A stretch of 33,643 bases of DNA from UBA2177 sp964487525 (lineage in GTDB: Bacteria; Patescibacteriota; Dojkabacteria; SC72): NCBI GenBank assembly GCA_964487525.1, contig CAZAQC010000005.1:1-33643 (forward strand), written 5' to 3'. The notes under the pieces were generated by a model. That model was not told the DNA's origin. It made no database searches and worked only from the letters and a program-made list of their open reading frames with translations. A program made the translations under genes and the position numbers. Shown here piece after piece: positions 24,629 to 32,890 of the stretch (position 1 is its first letter; the number at the start of each line of letters is the position of its first letter).

Positions 24629-26755
24629 TTAACTTTCCTCCTTCTTTTTCTTCTTACTCTTTACCTTTTTAATATACTTACAGTTTGGATAATTACTACA
24701 GCCTGTAAAAGATCTACCCCATTTTCCTCTTCTTTCTACTAAATTATGACCACACTCTGGACATTTTTCATTTAGAAGCAAAGGAACAATACCCTTACAC
24801 TCTGGATATTTCTCACAAGCCCAGAATTTACCATATTTACCATTTTTGAGAACCATCTTAGACTTACATTCAGGACACTCTGTTGGTTTAAAATATTTCT
24901 CATAATCTAAACTGTCTTCTTTACCCTCTAAATCCTTCATACCTTTACACTCAGGGAATCTTGCACAGCTTAGAAATTTTCCATACCTACCTATCCTAAT
25001 AACCATTTCTCCTTTACACTCTGGACACTTTTCCTTAGATTTACCCAATATTACAACATTCTCTTTGTTAACATTTTTATCTGCTACCCCTATACTCTCC
25101 ATTAATGGCTTATATTCATCATCTATAACTGGGACATATTTCTTCTTCCCCAATGCTATATCATCCAACTCATCCTCTACTTTTGCGGTATATTCGTAAT
25201 CAACTAATCTCTTGAAATTATCTCTCAAAAAATTTGTAACAACTCTCCCCACATCTGTAGGAAACATACTTTTTGCTTCCATTTCAATATATCCTCTACC
25301 TTGTATGGTAGAAATTATTGTTGCATATGTAGAAGGTCTTCCTATACCCAACAATTCAAGTTTCTTAATCAAAGATGCCTCAGTATATCTAGCTGGAGGT
25401 TGTGTAAACTTCTGTTCATTTACAAATTCTTCCTTTTCTAATTCATCTCCTTTTTTAATCTGAGATATCTCTTGTAAATCATCATCCATTTTCTTACTTC
25501 CCAAAACTTTTCTAAAACCATCAAAAAGAGTTTTCTCACCACCCATTGTAAATATATATTCTGGAGTTTTTACATCTTTTGGGGTTAAAGAAACACTCAA
25601 AACTTCTACTTCCTTATTACTCATCTGGCTCGAAACAGTTCTTCTCCATATGAGTTCATACAATTTAGAAGCTGGTTTACCATGCTCTCCCTCTACCCTC
25701 GCAATATCAAGATTGAAATCTGTTGGCCTAATAGCTTCATGCGCCTCTTGAGCATTTTTTGATCTATTTTTGTAATAGTTTGGCTTGGCAGGAAGATATT
25801 CATTTCCATATCTTTGAGACACTACACCCCTTATTTCATCAACTGCTTTGTTACTCAAAAAAACGGAATCCGTTCTCATATATGTAATATATCCAGACTG
25901 ATACAGTATCTGAGCTATGGCCATAGTTCTCTTGGATGTAAACCCTAATACATTATTTGCTACTTGTTGAAGTGTAGATGTAGTAAATGGAGGATATGCA
26001 TGTTTACTTACATTTCTCTTAGCAACATCTTTTACTAAAAATTTACTATTTCCAATCTTTCCTTCAAACTCTTCTACTTCCTCTTTACTCTTTGGTATGT
26101 ATTTCTTACCATTTTTTTTAGCTAATTTTGCAATTAATATGTTTTTCTTAACATCTTTTAATTTAACTGATACTTCCCAGAACTCTTCCGACTTGAATGC
26201 TTCCCTTTCCTCTTCCTTCTCAACAACTAATCTTAACGCTACAGACTGTACTCTACCAGCTGACAAACCGTACCATATCTTCTTCCATATTAATTCTGAG
26301 AGTTTATACCCAACCAATCTATCCAAAACCCTTCTAGCTTTCTGTGCTTCAACTAAATTAATATTTATCTCACCTGGTTTCTTAACAGCTTCATTCACTG
26401 CGCTAGCAGTTATTTCATGGAATGTTACTCTCTTTGCATTTTTTAAATTCACTGCATTTGAAAGATGCCAAGCTATGGCCTCGCCCTCCCTATCAGGGTC
26501 CATAGCTAGATACACATTTCCGCCTTTAGGAATAGCTTTTTTAATATCTTTGATAATTTTACCTTTACCATATATGGTCTCAAATAGAGGTTCATAATCA
26601 TTATCTACATCAACTCCAAGCTTACTCTTAGGAAGATCAATTATATGCCCTACCGTAGCCATTACCTTAAAATCTTTCCCCAAATACTTGTTTATGGTCT
26701 TAGCTTTTGAAGGAGATTCTACGATTAATAAATTTTTGTAACTAACTTTTGCCAT
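24629..26755 (-). CDS. topA: DNA topoisomerase I
   Basis: A type IA topoisomerase that relaxes negative supercoils. It has the Toprim domain (LLIVESPSKAKTINKYLG with the catalytic Glu, and DPDREGEA), the central signature GLSAGRVQSVALRL, and the active-site Tyr in YITYMRTDS (Y292 from this start). ARYTEASLIKKLELLGIGRP follows. Three C-terminal zinc-ribbon repeats each carry CPEC...GxxGxFxxC...P.CK (about residues 580-695), then a lysine tail. I begin at the ATG at 26755 (MAKVSYKN). An ATG 15 bases earlier would add MYFYL, but the promoter -10 ends six bases before 26755. Confidence 0.96.
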   Translation of the reverse strand: MAKVSYKNLLIVESPSKAKTINKYLGKDFKVMATVGHIIDLPKSKLGVDVDNDYEPLFETIYGKGKIIKDIKKAIPKGGNVYLAMDPDREGEAIAWHLSNAVNLKNAKRVTFHEITASAVNEAVKKPGEININLVEAQKARRVLDRLVGYKLSELIWKKIWYGLSAGRVQSVALRLVVEKEEEREAFKSEEFWEVSVKLKDVKKNILIAKLAKKNGKKYIPKSKEEVEEFEGKIGNSKFLVKDVAKRNVSKHAYPPFTTSTLQQVANNVLGFTSKRTMAIAQILYQSGYITYMRTDSVFLSNKAVDEIRGVVSQRYGNEYLPAKPNYYKNRSKNAQEAHEAIRPTDFNLDIARVEGEHGKPASKLYELIWRRTVSSQMSNKEVEVLSVSLTPKDVKTPEYIFTMGGEKTLFDGFRKVLGSKKMDDDLQEISQIKKGDELEKEEFVNEQKFTQPPARYTEASLIKKLELLGIGRPSTYATIISTIQGRGYIEMEAKSMFPTDVGRVVTNFLRDNFKRLVDYEYTAKVEDELDDIALGKKKYVPVIDDEYKPLMESIGVADKNVNKENVVILGKSKEKCPECKGEMVIRIGRYGKFLSCARFPECKGMKDLEGKEDSLDYEKYFKPTECPECKSKMVLKNGKYGKFWACEKYPECKGIVPLLLNEKCPECGHNLVERRGKWGRSFTGCSNYPNCKYIKKVKSKKKKKEES

Positions 26756-26761
26756 TAGATA

Positions 26762-26791
26762 AAAATACATTAATTATCTTAAGCTTGTCAA
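26762..26791 (-). promoter_or_regulatory. Promoter of topA-radC, probably leaderless
   Basis: On the minus strand TTGACA (26791-26786), an 18-base spacer and TATTTT (26767-26762), six bases before the ATG at 26755. This supports the internal start codon. Confidence 0.55.
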
Positions 26792-26819
26792 ACTTGTTCA
26801 TTTTCCTTATACGCCCCAT

Positions 26820-27542
26820 TTAGAATTTTAACAATACTTGATCATTTTGTATTCCGAATATTTCCTTAAAATCATCCAAACAGGTAATAATGTTCGCTCC
26901 TTGTCTAGCTAGTATGTTACAACCCTGTGACATATTATTGTTTATATTACCAGGGATTACGTATACATCCCTATTAAATTCAACAGCAAAGTTTGCAGTT
27001 ATTAAGGATCCACTTTTGACACCTGCTTCAATAACAATTGTCGTACTTGAGATGCCTGCAAGTAATCTGTTTCTCAAAACAAACATTTCTCTTCTCAATG
27101 TTGTACCTTCTGGATATTCAGCTAAAATTAATCCCTCCTCCTTTATATGGTTGAATATGTAAGAATTTGATTTAGGAATAGCTGTTGATATCCCTCCGGG
27201 TACTATTGCTACTGTCTTAATACCTCTTTCTAAGCATATCTGATGAACGTATGCATCAACTCCTTTAGCTAAACCACTAACGACAACTATGTCTAATTCC
27301 TTTAAAAACTCTACAAGAAGATGCCCTATTACCCATTTCCCATACTCCGTTATATTTCGAGTTCCAACAATGGTTATACATCTATTCAAGAGTAATGAAA
27401 TATTGCCTTTATAATAAAGATATGAAGGGCATTTTGGTATCTCTTTTAAAAGTTGTGGGAATTGACTGTATGATAATTTTCTCACAAACAAATTATCACA
27501 CTCTGTTATTAAATCTAGATTAACCCACTTGCTATCATCCAA
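26820..27542 (-). CDS. dprA: DNA-processing protein DprA (Smf)
   Basis: A 240-residue DprA, the protein that loads RecA on incoming single-stranded DNA during natural transformation. The Rossmann-like core is complete: TIVGTRNITEYG (usual GSR-type motif), VVSGLAKGVDAYVH, IVPGGISTAIPKSN, EGTTLRREMFVLRNRLLAG, SGSLITANFAVEFNRDVYVI, PGNINNNMSQGCN and QGANII. It has neither the N-terminal SAM domain nor the C-terminal winged helix found in some members, so it is a minimal form. Its start overlaps the end of the pbp2 gene by 28 bases. Competence genes such as comEC are not in this window. Confidence 0.94.
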   Translation of the reverse strand: MDDSKWVNLDLITECDNLFVRKLSYSQFPQLLKEIPKCPSYLYYKGNISLLLNRCITIVGTRNITEYGKWVIGHLLVEFLKELDIVVVSGLAKGVDAYVHQICLERGIKTVAIVPGGISTAIPKSNSYIFNHIKEEGLILAEYPEGTTLRREMFVLRNRLLAGISSTTIVIEAGVKSGSLITANFAVEFNRDVYVIPGNINNNMSQGCNILARQGANIITCLDDFKEIFGIQNDQVLLKF

Positions 27543-29533
27543 TCTATCATTTCTCTTGCAAGCCTTACTGCGTTAATACTCTCACCACCATCTTCCAAAA
27601 ATATTGAGAATGAATATTTAGGTTGCTGATATGGGAAAAATCCAGTAGTCCAAGCATGCGTATGTTCATATATTCCATCTTTGTTAAGATTTCCAAACTC
27701 AGCAGTTCCTGTTTTGGCCGCAACCTCTATCTTTAATCCAGAAAGTGTTTTTATGGTACCCCTAGGACCATTAACAGCTGACCACATACCTTCTTTTACT
27801 GTTTTTAATGCACTACTAGAAGCAATATTTGTATATATTGGTTCAAAATTCACAGTTTCCCTCTCTTGTTTTTCGTCTAAGAAATAATCTGCGACATGAG
27901 GAGTGTAAAGGGTACCTTCATTGGCAATAGCTGATACCCAATTAACCATCTGTAATGGGGTAACCAGAGTTATACCCTGACCTATCACCGAATTACAGGA
28001 ATCTCCTTCTGGATACCAAACAGGATCTAACCAAGGACTAGTTGTATTTGCTAGTGCCATCTTATTTGCAGGAGAAGGCAACCTACCAGGAGCTTCTCCA
28101 GGGATATCTATCCCTGTATAACTACCTATACCAAATTTCTCAAGATATGGGACTAACTCATTCATATCCCAATTCCTTATTAATTCACAAAAGTAAATAT
28201 TTGAAGAGACGGATATTGCATCTATCAAATTTAGTACTCCATATGCTGTATTTCTATAGTCTTGAAATGGAGCACCACTAGAAAAAGTGTATCCTCTTCT
28301 ACTAACATATTTTGTATCTTTTGTTATGGCACCAGAATCTAAACCTGCAACAGCCACTATCGTCTTAAACGTTGATCCTGGAGGCATCTGTGCTGCTATG
28401 GACCTATTTATTAAAGGGTTGCTTGGATTATTTAATAACGTAGCATACTGATCTGTAGTTATTCCTCCAATGAAAAGATTGTTGTCATAACTAGGATAGG
28501 AGACTATGGCTATTATTTCTCCTGTATTTGGATTCTCTATAACACCGGCTCCACCCGATGCTCCATATTCACGAACTCCCTTTTCTATAATTTCATACAA
28601 TTTCTTCTGTATTTCTAAATCTATTGTCAAATACAAATTCTTCCCAGATACTGGTTCGCTAATAATATATCCCTCTTTTGAAATAGTTTTTCCAAGAACA
28701 TCAACTTCCCAGGCTATTTCCCCATATTCCCCTAAAAGATTTTTATCATACTCTCTCTCTAATCCACTCCTTCCTATTATGTCGGTAGGTTGAATATAGT
28801 CAAGATTATCCAAATCTTCCGCAGATACACCTCCAGTATATCCAATTAAATGAGAAAGGATTTCTCCTTGTGGATATACCCTTTTACTTCCGGTATCTAT
28901 ATATACCCCGGGAAGATTTTCAGCTGCAGCCTTGATTTTAATTGCAGTGTCATTATCTATATCTGAAGCAATTAATATTTCAGTGAAATATGGGCTTTCT
29001 TTATGCACAGAATAAATCTTTTCCGAAATAGTTCCATACTCTCCATCACCACTTGTCTTTTCTTTCTTCCATGTACTTCCAAGTATACCCTCTAGGGTAT
29101 GGCCCGATTCTTCTACAAGATTTGCATCAATGAAGCCGTCTTTGTCCAAATAATGCTCAATTGCAAGATATACATTCATTGAGGACTCATTAAAAGCTAG
29201 CTGCTTACCATTTTTATCAAGCAAAACCCCTCTATATGCAGGAACTTTCCTTATTTTTATTTGATTATTCTCTGACTTTGCTAACATTTCATTCCCATAC
29301 GTTATTTGTAGACTCGTTAATTGAGTAACTAGTATTGCAAAGATAATAAAGAAAACAAAGAAAATTAAAACATAATTCCACCTTAGATCTGAATTAGCCG
29401 CATTTGGTTGCAATAGTGAACGCTTTATATTCTTCGCCATATACTCAACCCCTACCCCCTGCTCTTTTACATTAGTAGAATTCCTTCTACTAGAGCTTCC
29501 TTTACTTATTTTCTTGGAGATTTTTAATTCCAT
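27515..29533 (-). CDS. Penicillin-binding protein 2, elongation-type transpeptidase
   Basis: A 672-residue class B PBP that cross-links peptidoglycan during side-wall growth with MreBCD. A basic cytoplasmic tail of about 50 residues precedes a single membrane helix (about 54-72). The dimerisation/pedestal domain starts RKVPAYRGVLLDKNGKQLAF. The transpeptidase motifs are PPGSTFK with Ser387, SSN at 443-445 and KTG at 607-609. The context after mreC and mreD identifies it as the PBP2/MrdA type rather than the division enzyme FtsI. The upstream gene ends four bases before its ATG, and dprA overlaps its end. Confidence 0.94.
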   Translation of the reverse strand: MELKISKKISKGSSSRRNSTNVKEQGVGVEYMAKNIKRSLLQPNAANSDLRWNYVLIFFVFFIIFAILVTQLTSLQITYGNEMLAKSENNQIKIRKVPAYRGVLLDKNGKQLAFNESSMNVYLAIEHYLDKDGFIDANLVEESGHTLEGILGSTWKKEKTSGDGEYGTISEKIYSVHKESPYFTEILIASDIDNDTAIKIKAAAENLPGVYIDTGSKRVYPQGEILSHLIGYTGGVSAEDLDNLDYIQPTDIIGRSGLEREYDKNLLGEYGEIAWEVDVLGKTISKEGYIISEPVSGKNLYLTIDLEIQKKLYEIIEKGVREYGASGGAGVIENPNTGEIIAIVSYPSYDNNLFIGGITTDQYATLLNNPSNPLINRSIAAQMPPGSTFKTIVAVAGLDSGAITKDTKYVSRRGYTFSSGAPFQDYRNTAYGVLNLIDAISVSSNIYFCELIRNWDMNELVPYLEKFGIGSYTGIDIPGEAPGRLPSPANKMALANTTSPWLDPVWYPEGDSCNSVIGQGITLVTPLQMVNWVSAIANEGTLYTPHVADYFLDEKQERETVNFEPIYTNIASSSALKTVKEGMWSAVNGPRGTIKTLSGLKIEVAAKTGTAEFGNLNKDGIYEHTHAWTTGFFPYQQPKYSFSIFLEDGGESINAVRLAREMIDWMIASGLI

Positions 29534-29537
29534 ATCC

Positions 29538-30095
29538 TTATTTTAAACGAATTTGAGAAGTATTACCTCTTTTCCTAAAGCCAACAAACAAGTATTCAAA
29601 AAAAAGTAAAAGAAATGCACTTACAACAGCCTTTAAAAACGATGACAAGAAGTCATTGAACGTGAGGAATCCTAAGCTCCCAACACTAAATAGACTTGGA
29701 AGAAGATGAAGAAGGATGTAATACACTAGAAAGATTAATATCCTAACCAAAAATGATGTAAAACCAGAATCAATTGTGAAGAAGACAGAACTAACAATCA
29801 AAAGTCCTAAAGGAAGGGCAATTATTAAGCTATGACTCCCAAGTGGCAGATTATTTGTAACATCAAATATTAAAAACAATATACATGATCCTAATAAAAG
29901 AATTTTCCAGTTAACTTTTTTAAAAAAGAAAAAAAAGATTGTAACAACAAAACTAAAGTCGAATATTGACAACACAAGGCTTTCTAAAAAGACTAGCAAG
30001 AAAATCCCTAATATCGAGAACAACCCATATATAATCATAAATATAATCACTAAATTAAAGATCTGTTCTAATAAATACTGTAACCAACCTATCAT
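29538..30095 (-). CDS. mreD: MreD-like rod-shape membrane protein
   Basis: A 185-residue, very hydrophobic protein with five or six membrane segments and almost no soluble part. Sequence similarity in MreD is low, so the call rests on topology, size and position between mreC and the PBP2 gene. It overlaps the end of mreC by 41 bases if the first ATG is used; a later ATG (residue 20) would remove the overlap. MreD is thought to link MreC to the elongation machinery in the inner membrane. Confidence 0.75.
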   Translation of the reverse strand: MIGWLQYLLEQIFNLVIIFMIIYGLFSILGIFLLVFLESLVLSIFDFSFVVTIFFFFFKKVNWKILLLGSCILFLIFDVTNNLPLGSHSLIIALPLGLLIVSSVFFTIDSGFTSFLVRILIFLVYYILLHLLPSLFSVGSLGFLTFNDFLSSFLKAVVSAFLLLFFEYLFVGFRKRGNTSQIRLK

Positions 30096-30885
30096 AATCT
30101 ACAATTGGAGATACAAATCCTGATCTGGATGTGGCTGCTGGGTTCTCAGATAAACCTACCAAGTTTCCAAGAACCAAATACTCTCCTACCTTCGAATCAT
30201 TTACGACTACAATGTCTCCATTCCTCAAATCTGCTACCATGGACATATTCTCTACCTCTATCCCATCAGGAGAACCTTTTATTACAGCCTTTGTCAGAAT
30301 ATCAATACTTTCAGATAACCTCACCTCCTCTACTCCCCCCCTAACAATTACCACTTCTAGGTTATTATTTTTACTTGTGGCCAACCTAACCAAACAACTT
30401 TCTCTATCGACTTCTACAACTAACCCAATAAACATATTTCCCAAAACTGCAATGTCTCCCTCTACGACTCCTGAACTCTCTCCCTTATTTATTCTTAAGA
30501 AATCGTAATCAGCTCCCCCTAACACTTTGCCCATAACATATTTCCTATTTTCTCCACCAAGATTGACCTGCTTTTTTAATGATTCATTTTCTTCTTTTAA
30601 TAAGGCATAAAATGAGTTTTCTACCTCTTTCTCATATATTGAGATACTTAAATCATTATATTCATTTCTAAAATCTTTCAAGCGAATAAATGTATCTAGA
30701 TATTCTTTCCCTTCGTTTCCGATACTGTTTGCTTGAAATACAACAGGATCCATAACAAAAGATATCCCAGATCTAACAAAAGAAAGTATACCTAAGGAAT
30801 CCATTAAAAAAAGCATTGCTCCGACAAATATACTTGTTAAAAGTAGCGAAACTTCACTTGATAATTGGTTATTATTTTTCTTCAT
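30055..30885 (-). CDS. mreC: Rod shape-determining protein MreC
   Basis: A 276-residue MreC. It has a short cytoplasmic N-terminus and one membrane helix (about 10-35). A coiled coil (about residues 60-105, ending LLKEENESLKKQVNL) is followed by the double beta-barrel domain with VMGKVLGGADYDFLRINKGE, GDIAVLGNMFIGLVVEVDRE and a second barrel ending VSPIVDYDRLVTVFIRTDL. It lies outside the membrane and bridges MreB to PBP2. It starts 14 bases after the mreB stop. Confidence 0.9.
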   Translation of the reverse strand: MKKNNNQLSSEVSLLLTSIFVGAMLFLMDSLGILSFVRSGISFVMDPVVFQANSIGNEGKEYLDTFIRLKDFRNEYNDLSISIYEKEVENSFYALLKEENESLKKQVNLGGENRKYVMGKVLGGADYDFLRINKGESSGVVEGDIAVLGNMFIGLVVEVDRESCLVRLATSKNNNLEVVIVRGGVEEVRLSESIDILTKAVIKGSPDGIEVENMSMVADLRNGDIVVVNDSKVGEYLVLGNLVGLSENPAATSRSGFVSPIVDYDRLVTVFIRTDL

Positions 30886-30899
30886 ATATAGTTACAAAG

Positions 30900-31955
30900 T
30901 TAAACCAACTCTTCCCAAGATTTCTGTACTCTTTCAAGAAGTTCAATGTGGTCAAGCATTAAAGCAGTTCCTCTAGCTACCGTAGAGAGAGGATCTTCTA
31001 CTATCCTGACAGGAATCCCTAATTCTTCTGTCCAGTATGCGTCTAAACTTCGAATCAATGCACCTCCACCAGTTAAACTAATACCAGATGTTAACAGATC
31101 TCTTAAAAGTTCAGGTGGCGTTTCCTCTACGGCATCTTTGATTGATTCTGTTATTAAAGATATTGAATTCATTATTCCTTCTCTAACCTCGATGCTACTG
31201 AGTTCAACCGTTTTAGGAAGACCAGTTAATAGGTCTCGACCTTGTACACTTGCTTTTTTCTCTTTTTTAAGTGGCATGGCCGAACCCATAGATATTTTTA
31301 TATCCTCTGCTGTTCTTTCACCTATAAGCATATTATACTTTTCTCTAATATAGTTAATAATATCTTCATCCATCTCATCTCCTGCAACTTTCATTGTTTT
31401 ATCTACTACTATATCTCCCAACGAGAATACTGCAATATCTGTAGTACCTCCCCCTACATCAATTATCATACTTCCTGAGGCATCCTCTATGGGAAGACCT
31501 GCACCTATAGCTGCAGCCATAGACTCCTCTACTATAAATACCTCCCTAGCTCCTGCCGTTTTAACAGCATCTATAACTGCCTGCCTTTCAACTTCCGTAA
31601 CTGATGACGGGACTCCTACTATAACCCTAGGTCTTGGGATTTTAAAACTTTTTCCCAAATAATCATGTGCTCTATGAATAAAATGATGAATCATTGCCTG
31701 AGTAGTATCAAAGTCAGAAATAACACCATCCTTCAATGGCCTAATAGCAACGATGTTTGCAGGCGTTCTTCCTATCATTTGCCTGGCTTCCTTTCCAACT
31801 GCAAGAATAGTCTTACTTCTTTTCTCAATTGCAACAACAGATGGTTCAGAAACGACAATCCCGTGATTACGCATATATACCATTGTATTTGCAGTACCCA
31901 AGTCTATACCCAAATCATACGTTATTAATTCTAGAAAAGAGTTTATAAAGTTCAT
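30900..31955 (-). CDS. mreB: Actin-like cell-shape protein MreB
   Basis: The bacterial actin that guides cell-wall elongation. The phosphate-binding loop reads DLGIDLGTANTMVY. Further actin-fold motifs are VIVGVPSSVTEVERQAV, SGSMIIDVGGGTTDIAVFSL and SGISLTGGGALI. I start at the ATG at 31955 (MNFINSFLE), giving 351 residues, close to the family norm. The longer frame begins with GTG at 31991, next to the T run of the rpmB terminator, so it would lie where the previous transcript ends. It is the first gene of mreB-mreC-mreD-pbp2-dprA. Confidence 0.95.
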   Translation of the reverse strand: MNFINSFLELITYDLGIDLGTANTMVYMRNHGIVVSEPSVVAIEKRSKTILAVGKEARQMIGRTPANIVAIRPLKDGVISDFDTTQAMIHHFIHRAHDYLGKSFKIPRPRVIVGVPSSVTEVERQAVIDAVKTAGAREVFIVEESMAAAIGAGLPIEDASGSMIIDVGGGTTDIAVFSLGDIVVDKTMKVAGDEMDEDIINYIREKYNMLIGERTAEDIKISMGSAMPLKKEKKASVQGRDLLTGLPKTVELSSIEVREGIMNSISLITESIKDAVEETPPELLRDLLTSGISLTGGGALIRSLDAYWTEELGIPVRIVEDPLSTVARGTALMLDHIELLERVQKSWEELV

Positions 31956-31962
31956 AACTGAT

Positions 31963-31991
31963 GTATTAAATTGATATTCTGATTTTATCAC
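31963..31991 (-). promoter_or_regulatory. Weak candidate promoter of the mre operon
   Basis: On the minus strand GTGATA (31991-31986), a 17-base spacer and TAATAC (31968-31963), seven bases before the mreB ATG. Both boxes deviate from consensus. The position just after a terminator makes some promoter here necessary. Confidence 0.35.
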
Positions 31992-31993
31992 TT

Positions 31994-32023
31994 AAAAAAA
32001 AAGAACACGAGCGGATGTGTTCT
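31994..32023 (-). terminator. Intrinsic terminator of rpmB
   Basis: The minus strand reads AGAACAC, an eight-base loop, then GTGTTCT running into a tract of nine T (31994-32002, the last stem T included). This is a standard Rho-independent terminator, 24 bases after the rpmB stop, and the only clear one in the window. Confidence 0.85.
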
Positions 32024-32046
32024 AAATACAATATATAGCAATTATA

Positions 32047-32265
32047 TTATTTCTCGTTTGTTTCTTTCTGCAACCTTTTATAACACTTCATACATGAAGA
32101 TACCCTTATCAAAGATCCCTCTACATCAACATCTATTTTTCTTAGATTAGGCTTAAATTGCCTCTTTGATTTAGGAGCTTTATACCTCCACCCAACGGAG
32201 TGTTTATGCTGGATTCTATTTCCAGCGACTGTAGATTTTCCACAAATTTCACATACTTTTGACAT
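32047..32265 (-). CDS. rpmB: 50S ribosomal protein bL28
   Basis: A 72-residue bL28 with the typical start MSKVCEICGKSTVAGN, then KHSVGWRYKAPKSKRQFKPN and the C-terminal RVSSCMKCYKRL. Four cysteines (C5, C8, C58, C61) form the zinc site of the C+ version of the protein. It is a single-gene unit with its own promoter and terminator. Confidence 0.95.
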   Translation of the reverse strand: MSKVCEICGKSTVAGNRIQHKHSVGWRYKAPKSKRQFKPNLRKIDVDVEGSLIRVSSCMKCYKRLQKETNEK

Positions 32266-32274
32266 AACGATGGC

Positions 32275-32303
32275 ATTATATATAAGATAATGAATAACGT
32301 CAA
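32275..32303 (-). promoter_or_regulatory. Promoter of rpmB
   Basis: On the minus strand TTGACG (32303-32298), a 17-base spacer and a perfect TATAAT (32280-32275), nine bases before the ATG. The -35 overlaps the stop codon of the transposase gene (32300-32302), so the promoter abuts the mobile unit. Confidence 0.7.
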
Positions 32304-32791
32304 ACCTTCCGCTTCCAAAGGCCCGGCCTAGGTCCGACCTTTAATATCTTTTTCTTTATGTATAACCATCGATAACGCTTCTTAATACTAGTTATTCCAG
32401 CTTCCAACGGATTGTTCTTTAGATATTCAATCATATTAAAAAGATCAATATAATCATCTAATCTTCTAGCTTCAAATCTATTTTGGAACACGGTTCCTAT
32501 TAGTCCATATTTTCTATTGAAATAACAAGAATATGCAGTCATAAACCTTTGCATAAATTTTGAAATGTCCATTTTACTTTCACCTAATTTCAAAACAAGA
32601 TGGTAATGATTAGGCATTAAACAATAGCTAATTAGGACAATATCGTACCTGTCCAGGTATCTTTCCATAAGCCGAATAAAATTTAAGTAATCTTTCTTAC
32701 AACGATATATTGGTGACTTATGATGACCTCTATTATAAATATGATAATATTTATTTTTCTTATACAAAATCTCACATTTTGGTTTCTTCAT
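32300..32791 (-). CDS. REP-associated tyrosine transposase (Y1, IS200-like)
   Basis: A 163-residue single-domain HUH nuclease of the RAYT family, which nicks and rejoins single-stranded DNA at REP hairpins. It has HIYNRGHHKSPIY near the N-terminus, the metal-binding HUH motif in MPNHYHLVLKL (HYH at 62-64), and FMTAYSCYFNRKYGLIGTVF with the QNRFEAR segment. IEYLKNNPLEAGI carries Tyr123, the probable nucleophile. The last 15 codons run through a REP-like hairpin and encode KVGPRPGLWKRKV. No second transposition gene is present. Confidence 0.9.
   Translation of the reverse strand: MKKPKCEILYKKNKYYHIYNRGHHKSPIYRCKKDYLNFIRLMERYLDRYDIVLISYCLMPNHYHLVLKLGESKMDISKFMQRFMTAYSCYFNRKYGLIGTVFQNRFEARRLDDYIDLFNMIEYLKNNPLEAGITSIKKRYRWLYIKKKILKVGPRPGLWKRKV
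32319..32340. repeat. REP-like palindrome, copy 1 (inside the transposase 3' end)
   Basis: Nine-base arms (AGGCCCGGC and GTCCGACCT) with two mismatches and a G-T pair enclose the loop CTAG. Compared with copy 2 in the same orientation, 18 of 22 bases match. The GC content is far above the surrounding sequence. Confidence 0.7.
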
Positions 32792-32834
32792 AAATAAAGA
32801 ATACCAACAAAAGATTAATATTCTGTTAACTCAA

Positions 32835-32856
32835 AGGCCTGGCTTAGGCCCGGCCT
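32835..32856. repeat. REP-like palindrome, copy 2 (upstream of the transposase)
   Basis: Nine-base arms (AGGCCTGGC and GCCCGGCCT) with one central T-C mismatch enclose the loop TTAG. It lies 43 bases upstream of the transposase start and 17 bases before the extended -10 of the site-2 protease gene. Confidence 0.75.
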
Positions 32857-32873
32857 AAAAACAATAAATTTAG

Positions 32874-32882
32874 TGCTATAAT
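32874..32882 (+). promoter_or_regulatory. Extended -10 promoter of the site-2 protease gene
   Basis: TGCTATAAT on the plus strand, a perfect extended -10. The expected transcription start is near 32889, two bases before the ATG at 32891. The other in-frame ATG (32885) would lie upstream of that start site, so the shorter start is preferred. Confidence 0.6.
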
Positions 32883-32890
32883 GAATGATT

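Larger units (their letters stand above)
32319..32856. mobile_element. RAYT gene bracketed by two REP-like hairpins
   Basis: A 538-base unit between two similar 22-base imperfect palindromes, with the transposase inside. IS200/IS605-type elements and REPtrons share this layout of hairpins around a Y1 transposase. Target-site duplications are not expected for this class and none are claimed. Whether the unit moves or only maintains REP sequences cannot be read from one copy. Confidence 0.55.

Noticed and set aside
31956..31991. Longer MreB beginning at the GTG at 31991
   Set aside because: This start lies next to the T run of the rpmB terminator and adds residues not typical of the family. 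The ATG at 31955 gives a normal N-terminus.
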